A DNA stretch of 64,000 nucleotides, from contig NZ_OZ060413.1 of the NCBI RefSeq assembly GCF_964059165.1, positions 62,001-126,000 on the forward strand, written 5' to 3'. Below are positions 20,280 through 31,062 of this stretch, in pieces. The notes under the pieces were generated by a model that made no database searches, was not told the origin of the DNA, and saw only the letters and a list, made by a program, of their open reading frames with translations. A program made the position numbers and the translations under genes. The DNA comes from Buchnera aphidicola (Cavariella theobaldi) (GTDB lineage Bacteria > Pseudomonadota > Gammaproteobacteria > Enterobacterales > Enterobacteriaceae). The first letter of the stretch is position 1, and each line of letters begins with the position of its first letter.

Positions 20280-20307
20280 ATTATATAAATAATATATTTT
20301 ATGTTTG

Positions 20308-20664
20308 TCAGAAGTTGACCTATAAGCCGGGTTCTGTATTTAACAGTCATTCATCTAGGATAGTAATCACTTACTAACTCGAGCAGCCTACCCAGGTTTA
20401 AAAGTACGAGCAATACATATAACCTCTATTTGGCTTTGCTCCAGGCGGAGTTTACCATGCCATAATTGTTACCAATTATGCGGTGTGCTCTTACCACACC
20501 TTTTCACCCTTTCCATTCTGTAATAAAATGGTGGTTTTTTTTCTGTTGCACTAGTCATAAGCTTGCGCTTTCCAGGGGTTACCTGGCGCCTTGCTCTATG
20601 GAGCCCGGACTTTCCTCTTTTTAGTTTTATATCACACTAAACAGCGACTGTCTTGGTCAACTTC
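20308..20664 (-). ncRNA. rnpB: RNase P RNA (M1 RNA)
   Basis: Catalytic RNA of RNase P, which matures tRNA 5' ends. On the reverse strand the RNA begins AGAAGTTGACCAAGACAGTC. It contains the near-invariant GGAAAGTCCGGGCTCCAT, AGTGCAACAGA, AGGGTGAAAAGGTG, GTAAACTCCGCC and CCAAATAGAGG blocks. It ends ACAGAACCCGGCTTATAGG pairing back to the 5' end. The ends are placed by similarity to E. coli M1 RNA and may be off by a few bases. Confidence 0.96.
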
Positions 20665-20672
20665 TAATAGCC

Positions 20673-20701
20673 AATTATATATTATTTTCATTATTTTGTC
20701 A
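20673..20701 (-). promoter_or_regulatory. Sigma70-type promoter of rnpB
   Basis: Reverse strand GTGACA (20696-20701), 17-base spacer, then a consensus TATAAT (20673-20678). It ends eight bases before the RNA 5' end. The -35 box overlaps the last codons of rsmI. Confidence 0.7.
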
Positions 20702-21571
20702 CTTTTCTTCTTTTTTTATTGCATATTGATATAAATTATTTTTTTTTGTTTTATGTATTTGAGATGTAATATAAACCGATTGTTTAAGTGTTAAAAATGC
20801 ACGTAATATATTAAATGTATTAATTTCTTTTTGGGATATTAATTTATATTTTGGAGGTTTAAATCCTTCTATAATAATAACTGTTTCTCCTTTATAAGAA
20901 TTTTTATTATGTTGCACCCATTCTAATATTATTTTTGCTTTTTCTTTATAAATAAATTCCCATTTTTTTGTGATTTCTTTTGCTAATGTTATGTATCGAT
21001 TATCATCTATTTCCTCTATTATATCTTGAATGCTTTCTAATATTCTATGTTTTGTTTCATAAAAAATGAGAGTGCGCTCTTCTTTTCGTAAAGATTTTAA
21101 AAGATTGCATCTTTCTTTTTTTTTAGAAGGAAGAAAACCTTCATAGCAAAAACGCTTTGCTGATATTCCTGAAGCAACTATTGCTGTAATAGCAGCACAT
21201 GCTCCCGGAAGTGGAGTTATTTGAATATCGTTTAAATGACATTCTACAACTAAAAAATATCCGGGATCATTAATTACAGGAGTACCTGCATTAGAAACTA
21301 GTGCAATATTTTTTCCTTTTTTTAATTGTTCTATTAAATAATTGCTTTGCTTTTTTTCATTGTGTTTATTCATTGCTATTATATAATTTTTGATATCAAA
21401 ATGATTTAGCAAAATAGTGGTATGATGAATATTTTCAGCAGCAATAATATGAACATTTTTTAATATTTCTACTGCACGGTATGTAATATCCGATAAATTT
21501 CCAATAGGTGTGGGCACAATATAAAGAATACCTTTATATTTTTTTTTAATATATGATTTGCATACAGCCAT
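20699..21571 (-). CDS. rsmI: 16S rRNA (cytidine-1402-2'-O)-methyltransferase RsmI
   Basis: SAM-dependent methyltransferase of the tetrapyrrole-methylase fold that modifies C1402 in the 16S P site. The first ATG, at 21571, gives 290 residues, close to E. coli; an earlier TTG at 21610 would add 13. ILYIVPTPIGNLSDITYRA and ALVSNAGTPVINDPG are the family signatures, followed by PLPGACAAITA and GFLPSKKKER. Two conserved acidic positions differ from E. coli (AAED to AAEN, SDAG to SNAG), which may matter for SAM binding. Confidence 0.92.
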   Translation of the reverse strand: MAVCKSYIKKKYKGILYIVPTPIGNLSDITYRAVEILKNVHIIAAENIHHTTILLNHFDIKNYIIAMNKHNEKKQSNYLIEQLKKGKNIALVSNAGTPVINDPGYFLVVECHLNDIQITPLPGACAAITAIVASGISAKRFCYEGFLPSKKKERCNLLKSLRKEERTLIFYETKHRILESIQDIIEEIDDNRYITLAKEITKKWEFIYKEKAKIILEWVQHNKNSYKGETVIIIEGFKPPKYKLISQKEINTFNILRAFLTLKQSVYITSQIHKTKKNNLYQYAIKKEEK

Positions 21572-21743
21572 AATTATTTCATCGTTTTGTAAGATATATG
21601 AATTAAACAAATTAACATATTTTGTAAGAAATATTAAAATTATATTTATTTTTTTAAAAACATATAAATAGAGAAATTATAGATCTTAAATAAATCTTAT
21701 ATAATAATATATTAACATATTTTTTTATACGTAAGGTTAAATA

Positions 21744-22961
21744 GTGAAGCGAGTGGTAATTACAGGTTTAGGCATTATTTCTAGTATTGGTAATGACAAA
21801 AAAAAAGTTTTTGATTCTTTATATTATGGTAAGTCTGGCATTGTATTTTCAGAAGAAATGAAAAATGCTGGAATGAAAAGTAATGTGTGTGGAAAGATTA
21901 AAATAGATATAGAAAATTTACGCAAAAATAAAATTTTTCGTTTTATGAATGATAGTTCTATATATGCTTTTTTATCTATGGAACAAGCTATTATAGATTC
22001 TTGTTTAAAAAAAAACTATTATCAAAAAAATCCTCGTGTAGGATTAATTGTAGGTTCGGGAGGTGGATCTCCTAAATATCAGAGATATGGTATAAATGCT
22101 ATGACTAGTAGACGCGGCTTAAAATCTGTTAGTCCGTATATTGCTATACAATCGATGTCTTCGAATATATCTGGTTGTTTATCTAGTATATTTAAGATTT
22201 ATGGAGTTAACTATTCTATTAGTTCTGCTTGCGCAACATCTGCTCATTGTATTGGCAATGCATTTGAACTTATTCAATCAGGTAAACAAGATCTAATTTT
22301 TGCCGGTGGAGCTGAAGAAATTAGTTGGGAGTTATCTTATCAATTTGATGCTATGCGGGTACTATCAAGAAGATTTAATGACAATCCTATTAAAGCTTCA
22401 CGCGTATATGATAGAAATCGTGATGGTTTTGTAATTTCTGGCGGTGGAGGTATATTGATCTTAGAGGAATTAAATTCTGCTCTATCTCGTTCAGCAAAAA
22501 TTTATGCAGAAATAATTGGATATTCTGCTACTTCTGATGGGAAAAATATGGTTTGTCCTTCTGGGGAAGGTGCTATTCGTTGTATGAATATGGCAAAAAA
22601 TAAAAAAAATATATATATTGATTATCTAAATGTACATGGAACATCGACAGTAGCTGGAGATCTAATAGAATTGCAAGCTATTAAAAAAGCTTTTTATCAT
22701 GAGAAAAAACCTATTATTTCTGCTACTAAATCAATTAGTGGGCATGCTTTAGGAGCTGCAGGAGTACATGAAATTATTTATATATTAATTATGTTGCAGA
22801 ATAATTTTATAGCCCCTACTATTAATATTGAAAATTTAGAGGCTGATGCTAAAGATATGAATATTATACGTAAAGTGATTAAAAAAAAAATTACTACTGC
22901 TATGTCAAATAGTTTTGGTTTGGGAGGTACTAATGTGTCGTTGGTAATAAAACGATACTAG
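21744..22961 (+). CDS. fabB: 3-oxoacyl-[acyl-carrier-protein] synthase I (FabB)
   Basis: Condensing enzyme of fatty-acid elongation. It starts with GTG at 21744 (GTGAAGCGAGTGG). The 405 residues match FabB in length, and the catalytic triad is present: Cys163 in SSACATSAH, His298 in NVHGTST and His334 in SGHALGAAG. The glycine-rich C-terminus FGLGGTNVSLV is intact. No other fatty-acid synthesis gene lies nearby. Confidence 0.96.
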   Translation: MKRVVITGLGIISSIGNDKKKVFDSLYYGKSGIVFSEEMKNAGMKSNVCGKIKIDIENLRKNKIFRFMNDSSIYAFLSMEQAIIDSCLKKNYYQKNPRVGLIVGSGGGSPKYQRYGINAMTSRRGLKSVSPYIAIQSMSSNISGCLSSIFKIYGVNYSISSACATSAHCIGNAFELIQSGKQDLIFAGGAEEISWELSYQFDAMRVLSRRFNDNPIKASRVYDRNRDGFVISGGGGILILEELNSALSRSAKIYAEIIGYSATSDGKNMVCPSGEGAIRCMNMAKNKKNIYIDYLNVHGTSTVAGDLIELQAIKKAFYHEKKPIISATKSISGHALGAAGVHEIIYILIMLQNNFIAPTINIENLEADAKDMNIIRKVIKKKITTAMSNSFGLGGTNVSLVIKRY

Positions 22962-23019
22962 TTAATATGTATTATGCTTTGTAATGATTTTATATTAATT
23001 AAACTCAGAGAGTTAGTTC

Positions 23020-23040
23020 AAAATAGATTGCATCTATTTT
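23020..23040 (+). terminator. Probable terminator after fabB
   Basis: Nine-bp perfect stem AAAATAGAT/ATCTATTTT with a three-base loop, 58 bases after the fabB stop. The T-rich 3' arm could serve as the release tract. Confidence 0.5.
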
Positions 23041-23105
23041 AATACCATGTAAAAGCGTATTTTATTTATACTTAAACGTTTATGAATATTTGAGGGGTGT
23101 TAACA

Positions 23106-24056
23106 TTGAATCAATTAAATCAGTTAAAACAGTTTACGATTATTGTTGCAGATACAAGTGATATAGAATCAATATATCAATATAAACCAGACGATGCCAC
23201 TACAAATCCTTCTTTAATATTGCAGGCAGTTAAAGTAGCGTCTAACAAAAATCTTATTGATAACGCAGTAGAATATGCTAAAAAGAAAGGTGGTTCATAT
23301 AAACAAAAAATAGAAAATGCAAGCGATAAAATTCTAATTGATATAGGAATAAAAATTTTACAGTGTATTCCTGGTTATATCTCTAGTGAAGTAGACGCAC
23401 GTTTATCTTTTAATAAAGAAAAATGTATTTTAAAAGCACAAAAATTAATTAATATGTATGAAGAACAAGGTATTTCAAGAGATAGAGTATTGATAAAATT
23501 AGCTTCAACTTGGGAGTGCATTAAAGCGGCAGAAGAATTACGAAAAGAAAATATTTTATGTAATTTAACTCTTTTATTTTCATTTGCACAAGCACGTGCT
23601 TGTGCTGAATCAAATGTCTTCTTAATATCTCCGTTTGTAGGTCGTATTTATGATTGGTATATATCTAAAAATTTAATAACATCATCTTCTTTTGAACAAG
23701 ATCCAGGCGTTTTATCGGTGCGAAAAATTTTTAATTTTTATAAGCGGCATTCCTATAATACAATAATTATGGGTGCTAGTTTTCGTCATATTGATCAAGT
23801 TTTATATTTAGCAGGATGTGATCGTTTAACTATATCAGTTAATTTGTTAAGAGAGTTACAGCTTAATACTGAAATAATAGAAAGAAAACTAATACCACCT
23901 ACTATCTTTGCAAAACCTCCTTCTCCATTATCTGAATCAGAATTTCGTTGGGAGCATAATCAAGATTCAATGGCAGTGCAAAAACTGTCAGAAGGTATAC
24001 AATTGTTTAGTAAAGATCAATTGGCTTTAGAAAAAATACTTTCTAAAGAAATATAA
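23106..24056 (+). CDS. talA: Transaldolase A
   Basis: Pentose phosphate enzyme moving a dihydroxyacetone unit between sugar phosphates. The TTG at 23106 is chosen over a GTG at 23097 because GAGGGG (23092-23097) is then eight bases upstream. This gives 316 residues starting [11 protein letters not shown], the E. coli TalA length and N-terminus. The Schiff-base lysine is residue 131 in VLIKLAST and the catalytic Asp is residue 16. The tal-tkt pair is conserved, 39 bases apart. Confidence 0.95.
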   Translation: MNQLNQLKQFTIIVADTSDIESIYQYKPDDATTNPSLILQAVKVASNKNLIDNAVEYAKKKGGSYKQKIENASDKILIDIGIKILQCIPGYISSEVDARLSFNKEKCILKAQKLINMYEEQGISRDRVLIKLASTWECIKAAEELRKENILCNLTLLFSFAQARACAESNVFLISPFVGRIYDWYISKNLITSSSFEQDPGVLSVRKIFNFYKRHSYNTIIMGASFRHIDQVLYLAGCDRLTISVNLLRELQLNTEIIERKLIPPTIFAKPPSPLSESEFRWEHNQDSMAVQKLSEGIQLFSKDQLALEKILSKEI

Positions 24057-24095
24057 ATTATATTATAAATAAATATTGGGTCTTAAGGAAAATAT

Positions 24096-26093
24096 ATGTG
24101 TTCGCGCCAACAATTAGCTAATGCTATTCGTATATTAAGTATCGATGCAGTACAAAATGCAAAATCAGGACATCCTGGCATGCCAATGGGTATGGCAGAT
24201 ATTGCTGAAGTATTATGGAGAGAGTTTTTAAAACATAATCCACTTAATCCGAAATGGAACAATCGTGATCGTTTTATATTATCTAATGGCCATGGATCGA
24301 TGTTGTTATATAGTTTATTGCATCTTACTGGATATAACTTATCAATTAAAGAAATTAAAAATTTTCGACAATTAAACTCTCAAACACCCGGCCATCCTGA
24401 AGTCGGTGAAACACCTGGTGTGGAAACAACCACCGGCCCTTTAGGGCAAGGATTAGCTAATGCTGTTGGAATGGCTATAGCTGAAAAAACTTTAGGAGCT
24501 TATTTTAATCGAAAAAATTATGACATTGTTGATCATTATACTTGGGTATTTGTAGGTGATGGCTGTCTAATGGAAGGTATTTCACATGAAGTATGCTCTT
24601 TAGCAGGTACTTTAAAATTAGGTAAATTAATTGTTTTCTATGATAATAATGGAATATCGATAGATGGTCGTATATCGAATTGGTTTACTGATGATACAGA
24701 AAAACGATTTGAATCGTACAATTGGCATGTGATTAATAATGTGAATGGGCATGATAGTGAGTCTATTAGAAAAAGCATTCAAGAAGCAAAAAATATTTTA
24801 CATAAACCTTCAATTATTATTTGTAATACTATTATTGGTTTTGGATCACCTAATAAATCTGGAAGTGCAGAATCACATGGTTCTCCTCTGGGAGATGAGG
24901 AAATTACTTTAGTAAAAGAAAAATTAAAATGGAAATACTCTTCTTTTGAAGTACCTGACAAAATATATCAAAAATGGAATGCTGCTAAACAGGGAGTAAA
25001 ATCTGAAAAATTATGGAATGATTTATTTGATTCGTATAAATTACAATATCCTGATTTAGCTAAAGAATATATAAGACGTATTAATAAAGCCTTGCCTATT
25101 CATTGGAATCAAAAAACAAATAATTTTATTTTTAATCTGCAAAATAATCCAAAAAAAATTGCTACCCGTAAAGCGTCTCAAAATATATTAGAACATTTTC
25201 AACCTTTATTACCTGAATTAATTGGAGGATCGGCTGATTTAGCTCCTAGTAATTTAACCTTGTGTTCGTCTTCAATGTCTATAAAAGATTGTGCATCCGG
25301 TAACTATATTCATTACGGTGTTCGTGAATTTGGTATGACTGCTATTGCTAACGGCATATCACAGCATGGAGGATTTATTCCATATACTGCAACATTTTTA
25401 ATTTTTGTTGAATATGCGCGTAATGCGGTTCGTATGGCTTCACTCATGAATAGTAATCATATTTTTATTTATACTCATGACTCTATTGGATTAGGTGAAG
25501 ATGGTCCTACACATCAACCTATAGAACAAATAGCTAATTTACGAATGACTCCAAATTTAGTTGTTTGGAGACCCAGTGATCAAGTGGAAACAGCAGTAGC
25601 ATGGAAGATGGCAATTGAAAAAAAACTGGGCCCTACAGCACTTATTTTATCACGGCAAGATTTACAACAATTTAATAGAAATCCTCAACAATTAGAAAAT
25701 ATCGCTCGCGGAGCGTATATATTATATGATAGTAAAGCACCTTTAGATATTATTTTTATTTCTACTGGTTCTGAATTATCTATTACTCTAGCAGCAGCAA
25801 AACATATTTTTTCCTTGGGATATTCTGTTCGTGTAGTATCCATGCCTTCTACTAATATTTTCGATAATCAAGACATTTCATATAAAGAGGAAATATTACC
25901 ATCCGATGTTATAAAAAGAATTGCTATTGAGGCTAGTATAGAAGATTTTTGGTATAAATATGTAGGTTTAAAGGGTTTAGTTATTGGAATGAAAACATTT
26001 GGTGCTTCTGCGCCTGCAGAAGATTTATTTCAAAAGTTTGGATTTACTGTGGAAAATATAATACAGAAAGCACAATTTTTATTAGATTCTTAA
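24096..26093 (+). CDS. tkt: Transketolase
   Basis: Thiamine-diphosphate enzyme of the non-oxidative pentose phosphate pathway, supplying erythrose-4-phosphate for aromatics and ribose-5-phosphate for histidine and nucleotides. The 665 residues include the ThDP motif starting [13 protein letters not shown] near 154, [10 protein letters not shown], and the pyrimidine-domain segments [11 protein letters not shown] and [15 protein letters not shown]. Strong AAGGAAAATAT before the ATG. It follows talA and ends in a clear terminator. Confidence 0.97.
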   Translation: MCSRQQLANAIRILSIDAVQNAKSGHPGMPMGMADIAEVLWREFLKHNPLNPKWNNRDRFILSNGHGSMLLYSLLHLTGYNLSIKEIKNFRQLNSQTPGHPEVGETPGVETTTGPLGQGLANAVGMAIAEKTLGAYFNRKNYDIVDHYTWVFVGDGCLMEGISHEVCSLAGTLKLGKLIVFYDNNGISIDGRISNWFTDDTEKRFESYNWHVINNVNGHDSESIRKSIQEAKNILHKPSIIICNTIIGFGSPNKSGSAESHGSPLGDEEITLVKEKLKWKYSSFEVPDKIYQKWNAAKQGVKSEKLWNDLFDSYKLQYPDLAKEYIRRINKALPIHWNQKTNNFIFNLQNNPKKIATRKASQNILEHFQPLLPELIGGSADLAPSNLTLCSSSMSIKDCASGNYIHYGVREFGMTAIANGISQHGGFIPYTATFLIFVEYARNAVRMASLMNSNHIFIYTHDSIGLGEDGPTHQPIEQIANLRMTPNLVVWRPSDQVETAVAWKMAIEKKLGPTALILSRQDLQQFNRNPQQLENIARGAYILYDSKAPLDIIFISTGSELSITLAAAKHIFSLGYSVRVVSMPSTNIFDNQDISYKEEILPSDVIKRIAIEASIEDFWYKYVGLKGLVIGMKTFGASAPAEDLFQKFGFTVENIIQKAQFLLDS

Positions 26094-26114
26094 ATCGTGT
26101 CAAGTCATATTAAG

Positions 26115-26149
26115 AAAATTATAGAGTTCTTTATACTCTATAATTTTTT
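26115..26149 (+). terminator. Rho-independent terminator after tkt
   Basis: Twelve-bp perfect stem (26115-26126 and 26136-26147) with a nine-base loop, running into six consecutive T bases. It lies 22 bases after the tkt stop. Confidence 0.8.
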
Positions 26150-26186
26150 AATATATTAAAGAATTAATCACTTTCTAGGAAAAAAA

Positions 26187-27314
26187 ATGATTTGTCCTAT
26201 TGTTAAATTAACACAAGATCTCATACGAATTCCATCTATCAGCCCTCAAGATTTAGGTTGTCAAGATATTTTAATACAACGATTACTTGCAATTGGTTTT
26301 ATAGTTAAAACCATTAATATTGCTGATACAAAAAATTTTTGGGCATATCGCGGTGAAGGTACAACATTAACATTTGCAGGACATACTGATGTTGTACCTC
26401 CTGGTGATAATACAAAATGGCATACTGATCCTTTCAATCCCATAATCGATAATGGAATATTATTTGGTAGAGGAGCATCAGATATGAAAGGTGCTTTGTC
26501 TGCTATGATAGTTGCGGCTGAACGTTTTGTAATAAAGTGTCCCAATTATTCAGGACGGTTGTCTTTTTTAATTACTTCTGATGAAGAGTCTAGTGCTGTG
26601 CATGGTACAAAAAAAGTAGTTGATTATTTAATATCAAAAAGTGAAAAAATTGATTATTGTATTGTAGGAGAACCATCAAGCACTTCTATTATAGGGGATG
26701 TTATAAAAAATGGACGTAGAGGATCAATAACAGCAGATTTAACTATTCATGGAATACAAGGTCATATTGCTTATCCTGAACTTGCAGATAATCCTATACA
26801 TAAAGGATTACCTATTATTTTAGAAATTTTATCTATAAAATTAGATAATGGCAATGATTATTTTCCTCCTACATCAATTAATATCCCTACGATTCATGCT
26901 GGTGAAGATTCTAGTAATGTTATTCCTGAGTCTTTATGTGTTAAATTTAATCTGCGTTTTAGCACAGAATTATCAGTTAGAGAAATTAAATTAGCATTTC
27001 ATAGTATATTAGATAAAAAAAATATAAAATATTCTATTAAATGGTCTTTATCTGGCTATCCTTTTATTACTAAAAAAGGAATTTTAATTAATAAGGTAAC
27101 TAAATGTATTTTAAAATTTAATCAAAATAAACCTATGTTATCTACCTCTGGTGGTACATCAGATGGTCGTTTTATATCAATCATGGGCTCTGAAATCATA
27201 GAATTAGGTCTTACAAATAGTACTATTCATAAGATTAACGAATGCGTTAAAATATCTGATTTAAAGATATTGTCTTTGATGTATCAAAATATTATGCAAA
27301 GATTACTAGTATAA
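26187..27314 (+). CDS. dapE: Succinyl-diaminopimelate desuccinylase
   Basis: Di-zinc hydrolase that releases LL-diaminopimelate for lysine and peptidoglycan. The 375 residues match E. coli. Metal ligands are in [26 protein letters not shown] and [14 protein letters not shown], with later ligands in IVGEPSS and the C-terminal [20 protein letters not shown] ribosome site before the ATG. Faces dapA and bamC on the other strand. Confidence 0.96.
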   Translation: MICPIVKLTQDLIRIPSISPQDLGCQDILIQRLLAIGFIVKTINIADTKNFWAYRGEGTTLTFAGHTDVVPPGDNTKWHTDPFNPIIDNGILFGRGASDMKGALSAMIVAAERFVIKCPNYSGRLSFLITSDEESSAVHGTKKVVDYLISKSEKIDYCIVGEPSSTSIIGDVIKNGRRGSITADLTIHGIQGHIAYPELADNPIHKGLPIILEILSIKLDNGNDYFPPTSINIPTIHAGEDSSNVIPESLCVKFNLRFSTELSVREIKLAFHSILDKKNIKYSIKWSLSGYPFITKKGILINKVTKCILKFNQNKPMLSTSGGTSDGRFISIMGSEIIELGLTNSTIHKINECVKISDLKILSLMYQNIMQRLLV

Positions 27315-27362
27315 TTGTATTTAATATTATTTATAAATCTATAATTTTTATAAAAATATACA

Positions 27363-27395
27363 AAGTGCAGAATATCGCAATGATACTCTACACTT
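27363..27395. terminator. Imperfect hairpin between convergent dapE and bamC
   Basis: AAGTG/CACTT closes an interrupted stem with a GATA/TATC core around a five-base loop. It is centrally placed between converging genes. Weakly supported. Confidence 0.35.
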
Positions 27396-27474
27396 GAGAT
27401 ATAGAATTAATTGATATATATATTTATAATATAATAATTTTTTTATTTTTTATGGATTGCCTCTTCTTTCTATT

Positions 27475-27750
27475 TTAATATGATATTGGAGGAAATATAC
27501 TATATTTTTTTTGATTTAGTTCTTTTTTTGTATAAGGTATATTATATTCTTTATCAGGTTCTGGAAAATTTAAATTTTTTGGTATAATTAATTTTTTTAA
27601 TTTGCACTTTTTCTCTTGATACAAAAAAATATTTTTTTTTTGAAAATTATCTATATAAGAGCAAGAAGTAATAAAAAAAAATATAATGGGTAGAATTATG
27701 ATTTCTTTAAAAAATACAATATTATATTTTCGATAATGAGAGATTTGCAT
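27475..27750 (-). CDS. bamC: Reduced outer-membrane assembly lipoprotein BamC (N-terminal part only)
   Basis: The 91 residues begin with a hydrophobic signal segment ending in a lipobox, FFITSC, with Cys30 as lipidation site. The rest contains [20 protein letters not shown], which aligns with the extended N-terminal stretch of E. coli BamC (around HAPAGMILPVTSGDYAIPV) that lies along BamD. E. coli BamC has about 344 residues; both globular helix-grip domains are missing and there is no room for them before dapE. Its ATG overlaps the end of dapA by 29 bases, matching the enteric dapA-bamC operon. Confidence 0.8.
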   Translation of the reverse strand: MQISHYRKYNIVFFKEIIILPIIFFFITSCSYIDNFQKKNIFLYQEKKCKLKKLIIPKNLNFPEPDKEYNIPYTKKELNQKKYSIFPPISY

Positions 27751-28612
27751 ATGTAAGAGCTTTTTCGAGTTTTAAACAGGTTGAATTAATAATTGGCGTC
27801 ATAGGTAATCGCAGTGTATCATGTTTTATTAGTCCAATTTTTTTAGATACCCATTTTACTGGCATTGGATTGGGCTCTATAAATAATGCTTCATGTAATA
27901 GCATTAGTTTTTGATTAATTTTTCTAGCTTGAACAAAATCTTTTTTTAGTGCGAAAGAACACATCTGTGTCATTTCGTGAGCTGCTATATTTGCCGTAAC
28001 CGATATGACACCATGACCACCTAATTGCATAAAATCTAAAGCTGTTATGTCATCTCCGCTAATTAACAAAAAATCATTTTTGACTAATATTTTAATCTTA
28101 TTAATTCTGGATAAATCACCAGTAGCTTCTTTAATACCTATAATGTTTTTAAGATGAGATAAACGAGCAATTGTTTGGGGTAGTAAATCACAACCTGTAC
28201 GACTTGGTACGTTATATAAAATTTGTGGTAATTCAGTGTTTTCTGAAATTGCTTTAAAATGCTGATATAATCCTTCTTGAGTAGGTCTATTATAGTAGGG
28301 TGTTACAGTTAAACAGCCTGCAATACCAGATTTTTCAAATTTTTTAGTTAGTGATATGGCTTCTGTTGTTGCGTTAGCGCCTGTGCCTGCAATAATAGGA
28401 ATACGTTTATCTGCTATTTCCAATGTCATCATAACAATATTAACATGTTCTTTTTGGTTTAATGTAGCAGATTCTCCAGTCGTTCCAACAGAAACAATAG
28501 CTTTTGTTTTATTATGAACATGATAATCTATTATTTTTTTTAAACTAGATCTACAGAGTTCACCTTTTAGATCCATGGGTGTGATGAGTGCTACAATACT
28601 TCCTGTGAACAT
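27722..28612 (-). CDS. dapA: 4-hydroxy-tetrahydrodipicolinate synthase
   Basis: First committed lysine/diaminopimelate enzyme, condensing pyruvate with aspartate semialdehyde. The 296 residues have the Schiff-base Lys161 in GIKEATGD, Tyr133 and Arg138 in LYNVPSRTG and Thr44-Thr45 in GTTGESA. A very strong GGAGGAGGA ribosome site precedes the ATG. Followed by overlapping bamC. Confidence 0.97.
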   Translation of the reverse strand: MFTGSIVALITPMDLKGELCRSSLKKIIDYHVHNKTKAIVSVGTTGESATLNQKEHVNIVMMTLEIADKRIPIIAGTGANATTEAISLTKKFEKSGIAGCLTVTPYYNRPTQEGLYQHFKAISENTELPQILYNVPSRTGCDLLPQTIARLSHLKNIIGIKEATGDLSRINKIKILVKNDFLLISGDDITALDFMQLGGHGVISVTANIAAHEMTQMCSFALKKDFVQARKINQKLMLLHEALFIEPNPMPVKWVSKKIGLIKHDTLRLPMTPIINSTCLKLEKALTYANLSLSKI

Positions 28613-28998
28613 AAGTTGTCCTCCTCCATAAAAACTTTATGGTGTGTTTGACATATATTTTAAATGAAGATAAATAATTTTCTATTAATAAATAATATTT
28701 CATAACTAATTATGATTTTTTAGCATTATTAACTTTTTATTAGCAATAAAGAACGTTCAGTATGTCTTGATTTTATAAAATAATAATTAATTTCTATAAA
28801 ATAATGTTTTTATTTATTTTTTTAATATTTATGATCATGAATGCGTAAAATTTATGGATGATATCATGATTACATACAATAAAAATATAATTTTATAAAA
28901 TAAGACACTTATGAATATATTTATCTTATCTAAAGATAATGAGAATATAAAATTTTGTATATAATATAATTTTTTATATTTATATATTGGATAGTAAT
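28613..28998. other. Intergenic region with no recognised gene
   Basis: 386 bases of A/T-rich DNA between dapA and aroC. Small palindromes such as ATGATATCAT occur but no coding frame, tRNA or convincing terminator is seen. It probably holds the dapA promoter and decayed DNA. Confidence 0.5.
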
Positions 28999-30084
28999 TT
29001 ATTTTTTTGTATTAAAAAGATCATGGTCATTGCACTGCGCCCTAAATCTTAATAAATGATCCATTAATACAATTGCTACCATGGCTTCTGTAATCGGTAC
29101 AGCTCGAATACCAACACATGGATCATGACGACCTTTTGTAATTATATCAACTGGTTCATGATTTTTATTAATTGTTTTTCCTTTTTTGCTAATACTAGAT
29201 GTTGGCTTAAAAGCCACTCTTAAAATAATATTGTCACCGTTACTAATACCACCTAAAACCCCTCCTGCATTATTGGTATTAAATCCATTCGGAGTTATTT
29301 CGTCACGATATTCACTTCCTTTTTTATGAACAGATGAAAATCCATCACCAATTTCTATACCTTTTGCTGCATTAATACTCATTAATGCATGTGCTAAATC
29401 AGCATTAAGGCGATCAAATACCGGTTCTCCGAGTCCAACAGGAACGCCTTGTGCAATAATTGTGATTTCTGCTCCGGTAGAATCACCCATTTTTTTTAGA
29501 TCTTTAATCATATTCTGTAAAGCAAAGATTTTTTTTGAATTAGGACAAAAAAATGGATTTTTTTCTACTTCTTCCCATGAGTGAAATTCACAATTAATGT
29601 TACCCATAGCTGACAAATATGCTTGTATAGAAATTCCATATTGTGTTTTGAGATATTTTTTTGCAATGGCACCGGCTGCAACTCGCATGGCAGTTTCTCT
29701 AGCTGAAGAGCGTCCGCCACCACGATAATCTCTTATTCCGTATTTTTTTTCATAAGTATAATCAGCATGTCCCGGTCTAAATATATCTTTGATATTCTGA
29801 TAGTCTTGAGAGCGTTGATCAGTATTATGAATAATTAATCCAATACTGGTACCAGTGGTGATTCCGTTAAATATTCCAGATAATATATGTACTTTATCTG
29901 CTTCATTACGCGGTGTTGTATAACGAGATTGTCCAGGTTTTCTTCGATTTAAATCATGTTGTAAATCTTCAGGGGAAAGGTTTAATCCTGGCGGCATTCC
30001 ATCTACTATACAGCCCAATGCAGAACCATGAGATTCTCCAAAAGTAGTTACACGAAAGATTTTTCCAATTGTATTTCCAGGCAT
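28999..30084 (-). CDS. aroC: Chorismate synthase
   Basis: Last step of the shikimate pathway, using reduced FMN to make chorismate. The ATG at 30084 ([20 protein letters not shown]) is preferred to a GTG at 30099 because it gives 361 residues, the E. coli length and N-terminus. Signatures [37 protein letters not shown] and [19 protein letters not shown] are intact. Feeds phenylalanine and tryptophan synthesis for the host. Confidence 0.97.
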   Translation of the reverse strand: MPGNTIGKIFRVTTFGESHGSALGCIVDGMPPGLNLSPEDLQHDLNRRKPGQSRYTTPRNEADKVHILSGIFNGITTGTSIGLIIHNTDQRSQDYQNIKDIFRPGHADYTYEKKYGIRDYRGGGRSSARETAMRVAAGAIAKKYLKTQYGISIQAYLSAMGNINCEFHSWEEVEKNPFFCPNSKKIFALQNMIKDLKKMGDSTGAEITIIAQGVPVGLGEPVFDRLNADLAHALMSINAAKGIEIGDGFSSVHKKGSEYRDEITPNGFNTNNAGGVLGGISNGDNIILRVAFKPTSSISKKGKTINKNHEPVDIITKGRHDPCVGIRAVPITEAMVAIVLMDHLLRFRAQCNDHDLFNTKK

Positions 30085-30363
30085 TTTTATATAGCTCACA
30101 TTTTTTTTTAAAAGATATTATTATTCAAAAAAAATAAAAATATTTTTTCATATATTACTATTTTATATTAAAATTTTTATTTTTTTTAAATGTCTTTTAA
30201 TACATTATTTTATATGCAATGTTGAGAAACTTTTTTATTTGTTGTTTTTGTAAAAACTAAAATATATAATTAATAAAAATATTATAAGTCATAATAGAAA
30301 ATATTGTACAAAAAATGTTACTGTAATTATATATATTTATCAAGAGTTTGGTAATTAATAATC

Positions 30364-30891
30364 ATGAATAAAAAGAGGCAATGTGCCACCGAGGATAATA
30401 TTTTATTTCGTCAATATTTAACTAATACACGTGAGATAGTACAGGATACCATATTTCATTCCCGCATTCATAAAGTAAAAAATACTAATTTACTAAAACG
30501 TCTGTATATTGAAGAAGATGGGCATATTCATTATTTTTCTTATACAAACAAAAAAAAATATTTATTTCAAGATAATCCAGTATCTTATGTACGCAGTAGA
30601 CATTCACATAAAATTTTAAAAAATTTAAAAAAAGAAAAATATAATCCAGATATTTTTATTGATTTACATGGATTAACGCAATATCAGGCGCAAAAAGAAT
30701 TAGGTCGATTAATTACCATTTGCCGTAAAGAAAAAATTTTTTGTGCTCATATTATGCATGGATATGGTAAATGTATTTTAAAGCAACAAATACCTTTTTG
30801 GTTATCTCAACATCCTGATATTATAGCTTTTCATCAAGCTCCAAAAATGTTTGGTAGTGATGCCGCTATTATAGTGATTATTGAAATTTGA
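30364..30891 (+). CDS. smrB: Ribosome rescue endonuclease SmrB (Smr domain)
   Basis: In E. coli SmrB recognises collided ribosomes and cuts the mRNA between them. The 175 residues have a basic N-terminal part and a C-terminal Smr domain from about 96, with DLHGLTQYQAQKELGRLI and HIMHGYGKCILKQQIP, the family's DLHG and HGxG motifs. Next to aroC (divergent), a conserved enteric neighbourhood. Confidence 0.93.
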   Translation: MNKKRQCATEDNILFRQYLTNTREIVQDTIFHSRIHKVKNTNLLKRLYIEEDGHIHYFSYTNKKKYLFQDNPVSYVRSRHSHKILKNLKKEKYNPDIFIDLHGLTQYQAQKELGRLITICRKEKIFCAHIMHGYGKCILKQQIPFWLSQHPDIIAFHQAPKMFGSDAAIIVIIEI

Positions 30892-31062
30892 TCTTTTTAT
30901 AACTGTATAAATTCACATTATTAAATATTTTATAAATGGTTTTAAAAAGAAACAATTGGTTTTAGAGATATATTATATATTTTTAAAATCATATTATTTT
31001 TGATAAAAAATAAAATTTATATATTACATATATAAAATATTTTTTAAGGAATTATAAAAGCA

